64,000 nt of DNA from contig CM055205.1 in assembly GCA_029224185.1 (NCBI GenBank), positions 20,508,762 to 20,572,761 on the forward strand, read 5' to 3'. Made by a program: the position numbers and the translations under genes. Positions 44,683 to 57,878 of this stretch are shown one piece after another. The stretch is from Karalla daura. Lineage: Eukaryota; Chordata; Actinopteri; Chaetodontiformes; Leiognathidae. The notes below the pieces were generated by a model. The model did no database searches and was not told the DNA's origin. It saw only the letters and a program-made list of their open reading frames with translations. The stretch's first letter is position 1. Each line of letters opens with the position of its first letter.

Positions 44683-46217
44683 TCTTCTGCCATCACACAA
44701 GCACACACTTTAAAAGACAGGCCAAAAAGCAGAGAGAGTGTGGTTAAACTGTTGTTTTAAAGAGGAAACACATCCAAACAACTGAACACATGTGAATGAA
44801 GTTCATTAAAACTCCTGGAAAGTCCCTCCACTTTTGTAGAACTTAATCTGAGCTGAAAACATTATTATTTCTGCAGCTCCTCCCACCTGTACCCACCTCA
44901 GTGTTGGTGTCTGCTTGTTTTCATTATTTTCAATCACATTTTTATTTGTTATTGATTTCAACTTGACAACTGTTTAGTCTGAGAGCTGACCTGAGGCTGC
45001 CCCCCCCCTCTTCCTCCTCCTCCTCCTCCTCTCCTCCTCCTGCCCCCCTCCTCCTCCTCCTCCTCCTGCAGGCTGAACCGCTTCAACAAGGCCTACGTGA
45101 AGCGCTGGCTGATCGCGGGCGAGCGCTCCACCGAGCCGCAGCTCATCTCCTTCTACAACAAGATGGAGATGAAGCAGGCCATGATGCTGGTGGAGAGCGG
45201 CAGCTCTGCCAAGCTGCCCACGCTGGTCTCCTCCGTGTCCATGCAGTGAGTTCCTCCAGGAGGAGCAGGGAGGAGATGCACACACACTGCTTCTACTTTC
45301 TGCATTTGTTCGCTACAAACGTTGAGATTTCTACTTAGATCCTTTCATCCTTTATTGATCATTTTGGGAGTAAATGCTCCACTTTATCAAAGGTAATTTT
45401 ATTCTGACATGACCCTTTTTTTTGGACTGACTGGACTTTTCTCCTCAGGAACATTCAGCCCAGAGGTCTGACCAAGCGCCGGGCCATCCCCAGCATCTCC
45501 AAGAGCCGAGAGGAGGAGATCCGGAAGATTCTGAGGAACAACCTGCAGAAGACCAGGCAGAGGGTGAGCGGGCCCGGCCGGAGCCCAGACCTCCTCAGGA
45601 AGCTTCTAGCCAGTGACGCTGCTCCTCTGCTCTCTCCTCTGGCCAGCTCCGCTCCTACAGCCGCCACGACCTGCTGCTGGACCCGTTCGAGGACAACGTG
45701 AGCGAGGTCCGCTTCAGGAAGCAGCGCGTGGAGATGGAGAGGAGGGTGAGAGCAGCACACGCTCTGCTGGACTGCAGGAGGCTCCTCAGCCACAACCACT
45801 GTGACCTGCTCCCTCATGTTAGAGTAGGAATCCAAGTTCATGTTAAAGCTTCATGTTAAAATCATGAATGTGAGGCTTCTCACGTGATGCCTGTGTTTCT
45901 AGGACAGACTGAAACCTACAGCTGCTGATTTCATTTGGCTGCTGTTTTCTCATGAAAGCATTTTCTTAATAACTTATCACAAAAAAACAGAAGTAGGAGA
46001 CTCTCTCCTCCCCTGTGAGTAGCTCCCACAGCTCCCACAGCTCCCACAGTCCAGCGACAACATGGAGAGAACTGAGACGTGTATCTCTCGGTCTCTGCTG
46101 AGCAGCTGTCCTGTCGTTCCCAGATGAGTCACTACCTGACGGTTCCTGCAAACCGACAGGAAACACCTCCGGTCAGGAAGGTCTGCTTCGAACCAGGTGA
46201 GGAGCACACACACGCAC

Positions 46218-46248
<31 letters not shown>

Positions 46249-46268
46249 GCTCATCTATCTATCTATCC

Positions 46269-46328
<60 letters not shown>

Positions 46329-46973
46329 AACTATCTAAAAACTATAGACCGTAAAAAATATATAGAGAACTACTACTGTAATATTTTTATGATGTACTTG
46401 ACAAACGTACATGATCTTGCATCTAGAAAATCCTTGAATATAGATTTCATAAAGCTAGAACTGTGTTCTCAACTCGTCCTTCACTAGAGCCTTTTTTGAC
46501 AGTTAATGTTGCACATGAAGTCAAATAAACATCAACTGGAAGTACTCAAGTCAACACAGAAAATAACAAGAATATTGTAGTATAGCACTGAAAGTTGATA
46601 AAGAGTAAAGGTAAAGAATCCTTATTGTGATTTGTAAGCGGCTGCAGCTCCAGCTCCTCCCAGACAGTGTGACTGGGACCAGTCTGGTGAGGGTCAGTGA
46701 CTGGTTTGTCCTGATGAGCTCCATGCTCCTCTCCTTCTGCTCCCAGAACACCAGGTCTTCACGTACGACAACAGCGAGGCCCCCAGGGGCCCCGAGGCCG
46801 CCACAGGCCCCGCCCCCCACGATGACATCATCATGCTGAAGGAACTGCCCCAGAGGACCAATCAGAGCCGAGTTCAGCGAGGAGGGGGCGGGGCCGAGCA
46901 GGACGAGCAGGCGAAGGTGTCGCGCTGCCTCAGTGACCCTGGCCCCAACAAGGAGGACGAAGAGGAGGAGTGA
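36438..46973 (+). CDS. slc9a1: Sodium/hydrogen exchanger 1 (NHE1)
   Basis: Plasma-membrane Na+/H+ antiporter for pH and volume control. Twelve exons give 742 residues: 36438-36687, 39452-39912, 42191-42444, 42838-43055, 43621-43817, 44013-44102, 44180-44250, 45072-45245, 45449-45563, 45647-45745, 46124-46196, 46747-46973. The start ATG is followed by a Leu-rich signal-like segment (about 10-27) and an NVTV glycosylation site. The transport domain shows LLPPIILDAGYFLP, FGSIISAVDPVAVLAVF, GESLLNDAVTVV with the ion-binding Asn-Asp at 232-233, and VAYGGLRGAIAFSLGFLL. The tail has the CHP/lipid-binding INEEIHTQFLDHLL region, the calmodulin-type RNNLQKTRQRLRSYSRH and a 14-3-3-type RCLSDPGP near the end. 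NHE1 is favoured over NHE2-5 by the tail. An RRMS site at 642-645 recalls the cAMP-activated fish beta-NHE; the a/b paralogue is undecided. Confidence 0.96.
36876..37220. mobile_element. MITE with 13-bp TIRs whose core became a microsatellite
   Basis: TAGGGTGACCAGA at 36876-36888 is a perfect inverted match to TCTGGTCACCCTA at 37208-37220. Between them is mostly (ACAT)n and (CA)n sequence (about 36918-37172). The short unique flanks include GTTGTCCCG near the left end. The GGGTGACCAGA terminus is typical of a vertebrate non-autonomous DNA transposon. No 8-bp target duplication is visible. It lies in slc9a1 intron 1. Confidence 0.6.
37225..37830 (+). repeat. Degenerate CACCTCC/CACCTGTA minisatellite
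   Basis: C- and T-rich sequence of loosely repeated 6-bp words (ACCTCC, ACCTGC, ACCTGT) covering about 600 bases of slc9a1 intron 1. Similar words occur just before the MITE (36719-36870), so the MITE apparently inserted into an existing array. Open frames here are artefacts. Confidence 0.8.
37925..38165 (+). repeat. Degenerate dispersed teleost repeat with tRNA-like B box
   Basis: GGGTTTGAGTCCCAGTCTGG followed by GTTCACATGTTCCCCCTG, then GACCTGTGAAGGGTGTTTAC and CCCGAGATAACTCCA. This order of phrases matches a very common teleost dispersed repeat. It is decayed, non-coding and lies in slc9a1 intron 1. Reverse-oriented fragments of the same kind appear at about 60885-60965 and 61130-61175. 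Family name is uncertain. Confidence 0.55.
38170..39451 (+). other. Remainder of slc9a1 intron 1
   Basis: No exon seen. It has a CA microsatellite at 38644-38690 and a small imperfect inverted repeat around 39084-39120 (ATCACAGTCCAGACTGTGAT). Open frames here, including the 288-codon frame across the CA repeat, show no recognisable protein. Confidence 0.5.
39935..40495 (+). repeat. Pentamer-based palindromic tandem array in slc9a1 intron 2
   Basis: About 550 bases composed almost wholly of the pentamers GGCCA, GGCTA, GTCCA, GTCTA and GCCTA. The array begins about 25 nt after the exon 2 donor (39913). The 14-bp perfect palindrome CTAGCCTAGGCTAG recurs many times. Only C/T alternation at fixed positions distinguishes the units. 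Confidence 0.95.
40500..41700 (+). other. Central part of slc9a1 intron 2
   Basis: Non-coding, with a short GAG-triplet run (about 40998-41024) and AT-rich sequence (41400-41660). I see no exon or recognisable element. Confidence 0.5.
41707..42187 (+). repeat. 15/18-bp tandem array abutting slc9a1 exon 3 acceptor
   Basis: Twenty-five copies of a GATGAGCCTGCTCCTCCTCT-type unit, alternating between 15 and 18 bp according to whether one extra CTC triplet is present. Two copies read GATTAG. The array runs into the exon 3 acceptor at 42190, so the last unit supplies its pyrimidine tract. Because 15 and 18 are multiples of three, the minus strand is open for about 180 codons; this is not a gene. 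Confidence 0.95.
42450..42666 (+). repeat. (GT)n and (ATCT)n microsatellites in slc9a1 intron 3
   Basis: A GT run at about 42452-42498 directly after the exon 3 donor, then ATCT/GTCT tetranucleotides at about 42580-42666. Confidence 0.9.
44409..44682 (+). repeat. Clustered GT and CA microsatellites in slc9a1 intron 7
   Basis: GT runs at 44409-44451 and 44473-44539 face CA runs at 44628-44680, so the strands could pair as an inverted repeat of alternating purine-pyrimidine DNA. Frames in both directions are artefacts. Confidence 0.9.
46204..46325 (+). repeat. (CA)n then (ATCT)n microsatellites in slc9a1 intron 11
   Basis: CA repeats (46204-46247) followed by about 19 ATCT units (46253-46325), starting about 8 nt after the exon 11 donor at 46197. 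Confidence 0.95.
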
Positions 46974-48023
46974 GGAGGAGGAGGAGGAGGAGTGAGGAGG
47001 ACCGGGCTCCTTCCTGCCATAACAAAGCACATTTTTACTATTTATTCATGTGAATCATTTCAGTGTTATTGGACGTGTTTTCCTGTTTTTCCAGTGTTTT
47101 TGTTTGGTTTGCCTGGGTCTGTCTGGCGTGGCCACTCCCACTCCTCAGGTGTTTCACCGCACCTGCAGAGAGCGTCTGGGAGCAGCAGACCAAGGTGTCA
47201 TCCATGTCGTTCATATCCAACAGTGACAGACTGAAGCAGAGAAATACCAAAGAAGTGTTGGAGGTGATTTAGCTTCAGTTTGTCTGCCAGAGATCTCATC
47301 TCAGCCTCACAGTGATGCACTGACTTCAGTCTTTCAGATCAGAAAAAAAGTGAATAACATCTGAGGCTGTTTCACCTCCAGCAGGCGGACCAGAAGAACT
47401 CAACCCGTGCCTTTGGTTTTCATATCAAAACCTGAAGTATTTACTTTAAAAACTCCCAAGTCGACATCAGTGTCTGCCTCAAAGATCCCGGTCGCCGTCG
47501 GAAGGCGACGGTGTCGCAAAAAGAGTGTTGCACAGGGGAGGAGTGAAGCAGAAAGCACCAATCTGCAGGAGAGGGTTTAAAACAACACAGAGGTCAAGTA
47601 CAAACCGCTTAGCGCTGTGCTTAACGTAGCTGCATGACTGGTCGGTGTTCTCTCAGGGACTGCTGCCTGCCACAGTGTCAAAGCGTCTCTGTCTAATGAA
47701 CCATGCTGCTACCGTGAGTCCGCGTGTTGGGGCCGCTCTGGAGGTCCCAGCCACATTCCAGCAGTGATGAAGATTCTTCCTGTGTCAGTCTGAAAACTGA
47801 ACGTGCTTCCAGACGCGTAGAAGGATCCAGAAGGTTAATCACCTTCTCAGATCTACACTACACAGCACTGAACTGCCTGAGCTTTCGCTGCCTGCACGTT
47901 TTGCCTTAAAATGTATTTTCAGTTGAAGTATTTTTGTATTTTGTGGAGAGGGAGAAAAAAAAACAATGCTCTTAAATCATAAGTATATGTCAAACGCAGA
48001 AAAGTCTTTAAGGATTGTCTGAA

Positions 48024-48029
48024 ATAAAG
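48024..48029 (+). terminator. Poly(A) signal of slc9a1
   Basis: AATAAA about 1.05 kb after the slc9a1 stop (46971-46973). It predicts cleavage near 48045, leaving only about 215 bp before the fabp10 start codon. Confidence 0.6.
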
Positions 48030-48168
48030 CTGCACCGTTGCCAAAGTTCAGTGAAGAAGCAGTGGTTTTGTTGAACGTCGTCACGTCTCCACGTCAGGGT
48101 CCTTGAAGACTCCCTGGAAACTCCAGGCCAAATAACAGGGACGGTGAGGTCCCCAACATGCCAACCAG

Positions 48169-48205
<37 letters not shown>

Positions 48206-48260
48206 ATGACATTATGACAACAAGATCAACAAACGCCTCAGGCAGCACACACCAGCAGAC

Positions 48261-49052
48261 ATGGACTTCAGTGGCACCTGGAAAGTTTATTCTGAGGAAA
48301 ACCTTGAAGATTTCTTGAAAGCAGTGGGTAAGAACGTGTCCTGTCTGTGTTTTTAAAGAGGTTTAGTTGCATACATCACGCCACAAAAACTGTCTTCAAG
48401 GCGCGCCTCAGATGGTCGTCAAAATGCGGAAGGAGATAAAGCCTGTGACGGTGATCGAGCAGAACGGCAAGGACTTCACCTACACCATAAAAACCCCGGC
48501 CCGCACCCAGGTTCACTCCTTCAGCCTGGGGAAGGAGTCAGAGTTCACTGCTGTGGATGGCAGGAAGATTAAGGTAACGAGCTGCAGACCTGTTCATGGT
48601 TATGGAGTATGATGATTCCATAATTCCATTGAAAAGTGAATCAATGCAGTGTAAAGGTGAAAGAATGTGATTCATGAATGACAGATTAGCAGGTGATGTT
48701 TTCCATGACTTTATTGATCTCTATGGGAGACAGAGCAGACAGTACACACTCTAAAGCCTAAGATAATCTAACACAATCAGGTAAAGCAACAGATCCGGCC
48801 TGATGTTACGTGTTTTGAGCAGTGCACCGTCACTGAGGAGGACGGGAAGCTGATCGCTCAGACTGAGAAGTTCACGTCTGTCCGGGAGATCCAGGGAGAC
48901 GAGATGATCGAGGTCAGAGGTCTCAGTGCTTGAATCAATGTTGAAACAGGAGAATCAGCATTTGAAATGATGCTTTCCATCTGCTTCCTCCACTCTTGCA
49001 GACCATCACTGCAGGCGCTGTGACTTTCATCAGCAGAAGTAAACGAGTGTGA
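48261..49052 (+). CDS. fabp10: Fabp10-type liver (bile-acid) fatty acid-binding protein
   Basis: Cytosolic beta-barrel lipid carrier of the iLBP family; FABP10 members bind bile acids and fatty acids in non-mammalian liver. Four exons, the standard FABP layout: 48261-48327, 48401-48573, 48823-48912, 49002-49052, giving 126 residues, the usual FABP10 length. It starts MDFSGTWKVYSEENLEDFLK, shows IKPVTVIEQNGKDFTYTIKT in the first strands and ends TITAGAVTFISRSKRV, matching the FABP10 pattern including the shortened third exon (90 nt). The second exon ends KIK and the third begins CTVTEEDGKL. An upstream TG microsatellite (48174-48203) lies in the compact promoter. It differs enough from the fabp10a sequence I recall that a fabp10b-type paralogue is likely; other liver FABPs (FABP1) fit less well. 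Confidence 0.9.
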
Positions 49053-49120
49053 TCTCCACCCAGTGGCTTGTGGAGCTCTTTACAACCCTCCCTGCTTCAA
49101 GAGGGGATGGATCATACGAA

Positions 49121-49137
49121 AATAAAGAAACAATAAA
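49121..49137 (+). terminator. Tandem poly(A) signals of fabp10
   Basis: Two AATAAA hexamers at 49121-49126 and 49132-49137, about 70-85 bp after the stop. The 3'UTR is therefore very short (about 100 nt). Confidence 0.7.
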
Positions 49138-49612
49138 GAAACTTAATTATAATATTTGTGAATATGTTGAATTATTAAATAAATCAACTTAGACAGAAAG
49201 TTTATTGAGGTAATTGAAAAAAAAGATTGTAGCACATAGCATCCACGATGGGCCATTGCGTGAGAAGACCATCGGATTTACAGCTGGAGAGAAAACTACA
49301 GACTGGGAGAGGCAGCAACACTGATAATCAGCAAGCCGTATGGGAATCAAGGATTCAGGAGATTTACACAATCTATGTTTTGGTCATTTTTATGACCATA
49401 CATGAAAATATAATGCATCAGTAATAATAGTAATAACTGTCGTAATAATGATGAAAGTTGAGACAGGAAAAGGGTAGTAAATAAAGAAAGTGGAGATGAA
49501 TAGTGGTAACTTTTGCCTCAGCTGCAGGTGGTGTTTGCAGCTGGAGGCGGCGCTGTCGAGCTCACCGGCTCCTATTTAACCAGCGAAGAAGAGCTACAGG
49601 CTCCCCCTCAGA

Positions 49613-49622
49613 GCGCATGCGC
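49613..49622. promoter_or_regulatory. Perfect NRF1 site in the srsf10 promoter
   Basis: GCGCATGCGC, the palindromic NRF1 consensus, lies 66 bp before the srsf10 ATG at 49688, in a stretch lacking a clear TATA box. NRF1 sites are common in housekeeping CpG promoters; use here is inferred. Confidence 0.6.
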
Positions 49623-49687
49623 GGCTGCTCTTCTTCTTGAAGCTGTTCCGAGAGGAACGTTTTTTCTTGTGAGTTGGTGAACGTTTT

Positions 49688-54562
<4,875 letters not shown>

Positions 54563-55359
54563 ACCCCCCCCCCGTCCTCCCTCCTCCCCCTCCCCCCATC
54601 TGTCACCCCATCAGACGGACCAGAGTGGGTCTTTGTCGAGTGTTCAGATTTGTGTTGACATGAATGTAAGGTGAAGCGTCCGCAGCAGGCGTGTTTCCCC
54701 CGCTGGGCCCCTCAGCGGGCTTCCGGAAGGTTCCGCCCTGGCTGCTCAGGAATGATCTCTCTCTTTTTATATGTCCCGTTACTGACCCGTCTCCCTTCAC
54801 CCTATGCACCTGTTTTTGCAAAACTACAATGAAAATGTGATTCAGTATTTTCAAAGGAATTCAGACGGTTGATGACGTTTCAGGTCGTTTTCTCACTCTG
54901 AACCAGTCGTGAACTTTTTACTTTCTCGTTTTTCTTCCCTCGTTTCCACCACGTTTGCTCGTTTTTTACCTTTTTTTTTTTTAACCATGGTTGCTCCAGA
55001 TAATCCCTTCGCTCTGGAGCAGCAGCATGACCGACCAGCGAAAGCAGCCTCTAGTTTTACATTGTCAACAGATTTTCAAAGTAAGAGCACAAATCAGAGT
55101 CTTCCTGGAGGAGAAACCTGAGTGAGCGAGGCGGCCTGCAGGAGGCGCTGCTGAGAGCCTCCCAGTGTCCCACTGGTCCTCCACCAGTTAACCCTTGTCA
55201 CACAGGTCGGTTTGCTTTTATTTAGATGTTTGGTTTGTGTGAGCAGAAGCAGAAGCTTCCAGGTTGTTGTCTCCATGACTGTGTTGTTGTTTTGAATCTC
55301 GTCTCTGCATGTTCTCTCTCCTCATCTCTTTGGTAGGAAGAAGCTGTTATTTTTTGAGT

Positions 55360-55365
55360 AATAAA
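55360..55365 (+). terminator. Poly(A) signal of srsf10
   Basis: AATAAA about 800 bp after the srsf10 stop, within T-rich DNA. It predicts a 3'UTR to about 55385. Confidence 0.5.
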
Positions 55366-55436
55366 TGGATAACATTCAGACTAAGGACGCGTGTGTCTGA
55401 TTTGTGAACTCGAGCTGGTCTAAGAAGAAACAGTCT

Positions 55437-55437
<1 letters not shown>

Positions 55438-55516
<79 letters not shown>

Positions 55517-55543
55517 CTCTCACATTTCACACTGGCCCTCTGT

Positions 55544-55577
<34 letters not shown>

Positions 55578-55680
55578 CAATCTGTCTTACACACTTTTTC
55601 CACTTTCTTTTTCTCAGACAGTCACACATTCTCAGATGCGCTGACACACACACACTCACACACACTCACACACACTCTCT
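55438..55680 (+). repeat. CA microsatellite cluster
   Basis: CA runs at 55438-55513 and 55545-55573, with looser CACACT words to 55680, between srsf10 and gja9. Confidence 0.9.
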
Positions 55681-55689
55681 CCTGTCCAG

Positions 55690-56451
55690 TCTGCGTTCAC
55701 CAGCATGGAAACCAGCAGCGTCTATGGAGCCGCAGCCATTGATTTCCAGTTAATGGATCAGCTGGGAGGACCAAGTGAAATGAGATTCACAGCGATGAAG
55801 CAACCATGTATGAAATCGGACGTGTCCCATTGATCGTGGTGCTGAGGGAAAAACATTGATCCAACGAGTACAGTGACAGTGACAGTGGGCAGAGGAGGAG
55901 CAGGAGGAGCAGGAGGAGGTCCAAACTCTGGTGTGGTGTAACCCAGCTGTATACATCTGAAACTGTGTAGTTTTGGTTTCATGTCATTTATCAACCACTG
56001 GCTGGGACCGAGTGAACGTCGCCCGGTCAGTCAGTCTCGACCAATCAGCAGGGCTCGTTTAGGCTGCAGTCTCTGGCTGCAGGTGGGAGAACAAGTCAAA
56101 GTGTGTGAGGAGTCGAGAGGAGGCTGAACGTCCAGCCCAGGTCACCACAGGACAGAGTCCCGTCACCCGTGGATCGATCCATCAGCGCGGGCCCCTGCTC
56201 GCGGCGTGGGCCCCTGCTCGCCGCGCGGGCCCCTGCACTCCGCCTGGAAATGTGAGTATTCTGAAGCTTGGAAGAACGGAGCGACCTTTTAAGTCACTTT
56301 GCCTGTAGTCTGGTTCATGTCATGTTGCGTGTGAAATAGATTCTGTTGGAGTTTCTCAGGATCAATCGTTGAATCCATGCTCCTCAGAGGAACGTTCACC
56401 TGCCAGGTGGCCTCAGACCAGAGGTGCTGCCCCAGTGCTCCACATCCTGCG

Positions 56452-56490
<39 letters not shown>

Positions 56491-56560
56491 GGACCCGAGG
56501 CCCACGGCGCTGTGAGGCCGAGCCAGCAGAGCGCTGCCTCCTCATCGATCCGCTGGCTCG
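55690..56560. other. Intergenic region between srsf10 and gja9
   Basis: No gene seen. It contains a GC-rich short tandem repeat of GCGGGCCCCTGCTCGC words (about 56187-56240) and a GT microsatellite (56452-56488). Confidence 0.45.
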
Positions 56561-56563
56561 CTC

Positions 56564-56616
56564 ACACCATATAAGCTGTGGAGCTGAGCAGCCAGGACCG
56601 TGTGCTGTCTGTCCAC

Positions 56617-56662
<46 letters not shown>

Positions 56663-56804
56663 CCGATAGAGAGCAGCGTCAGATGGAATGAATGTTTTAC
56701 AGAGGATGAAGAGGATGATGAAGATGAGCTGCATGTGAGGGACTGAGCTCCACAGCCTCAGCAGCTGAAGGCCTTTTCTCTGGTGGTTCTCATTCAGGAT
56801 GAAA
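56564..56804 (+). promoter_or_regulatory. Candidate gja9 promoter and non-coding first exon
   Basis: A TATA-like CATATAAG at about 56566 is followed by a CA run (56620-56660). A strong donor AAAA|GTAAGT follows at 56804/56805. The coding exon begins 18 nt after an acceptor (CTCCTCGCAG ending 57860), so a 5'UTR exon here spliced to 57861 is the simplest model. It contains several upstream ATGs around 56687-56740. Inferred, not proven. Confidence 0.4.
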
Positions 56805-57606
56805 AGTAAGTTTTTAACCTGAAAACAGTCTTTAATTGTTTAGAAACTAAAGTCATTTTAATGCAGTTTAATACAGTTGTGTCCAGGTAGTTATGTCTTC
56901 TCCTCATTTGTAGTAAAAGGACTGAAGGTTTCGAGTAACTCATAATTATTGATCAGTTTGATTTCCTGGACATGATGAATGAATGTTATGAAGATCAATT
57001 CTCACCAACACCAACAGAATCTTGATGGTTTGTGGCTCTGGTGTAACTGGGTGAACTGGAGGGACTGACAGACTTGTCCTCAGCAGCAGTAAAACAAGGT
57101 CAAAGCAGCTCTCACCTGAGGAGATGAACGGCATACATCTTGATTTTAAGCCACTTTCACCTGTTTGGTTAGAAAACACATGAAAATATATTTCAGTGAC
57201 AATGAAAGGAGAAACTTCAGGACTGAGCTGATGAAAGTGTGTCGCTGTTCTCCAGTTTAAGCAGCAGGTGGCGCTCACATGTGTCTTCTCTTTTTTTAAT
57301 CCCTCCATCCTAAATCTGTCCAGGGCGTTCATTGATTAAACGATGCGTTTCCACTGCTTGTGGTTTTGTTTTTGTCTTAAACATCGATATCGTGTTTGGC
57401 TTCACACCAGCTGATCACATGTCTTGGAGCTGGGCCCACGCTGACCTGCCGGGGATGCAGTCCAGCCTGTCAAGAACAAAGAGCTGAATGATTATTATCA
57501 GACCTACAAACAACAGTAGTTATTAGGAATGATTCATCGTCCAGTGGTGTCTCACATAGGACAAAAGCAGGAGACAGACACTGGACAGGTCTGCAGCCCC
57601 CCCCAG

Positions 57607-57658
57607 CACACACACACACACACACACACACCCACACACACCCACACACACACACACC
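57607..57658 (+). repeat. (CA)n microsatellite in putative gja9 5' intron
   Basis: CA repeats with CCC interruptions, about 200 bp before the first coding exon of gja9. The surrounding region 56805-57860 shows no other feature. Confidence 0.9.
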
Positions 57659-57878
57659 TAGATCAAGTGTAACATCTGCTCCCATCAGTTTGATGTCTGA
57701 CCCCCTCCCTGGAGCTGTTAAGCTGGTTTCTGTCACAGGGAGACGGGACACTCCATCCATCCACCCAGTGAGAGGATGACCAGAGCTTCTGGTTCCTGTG
57801 GAGGAAGCCTGGACCTAGACCTTCTGCACCGTCCTAACTGTGACCTGACTCTCCTCGCAGCTCCTCTGAACTGAGACG

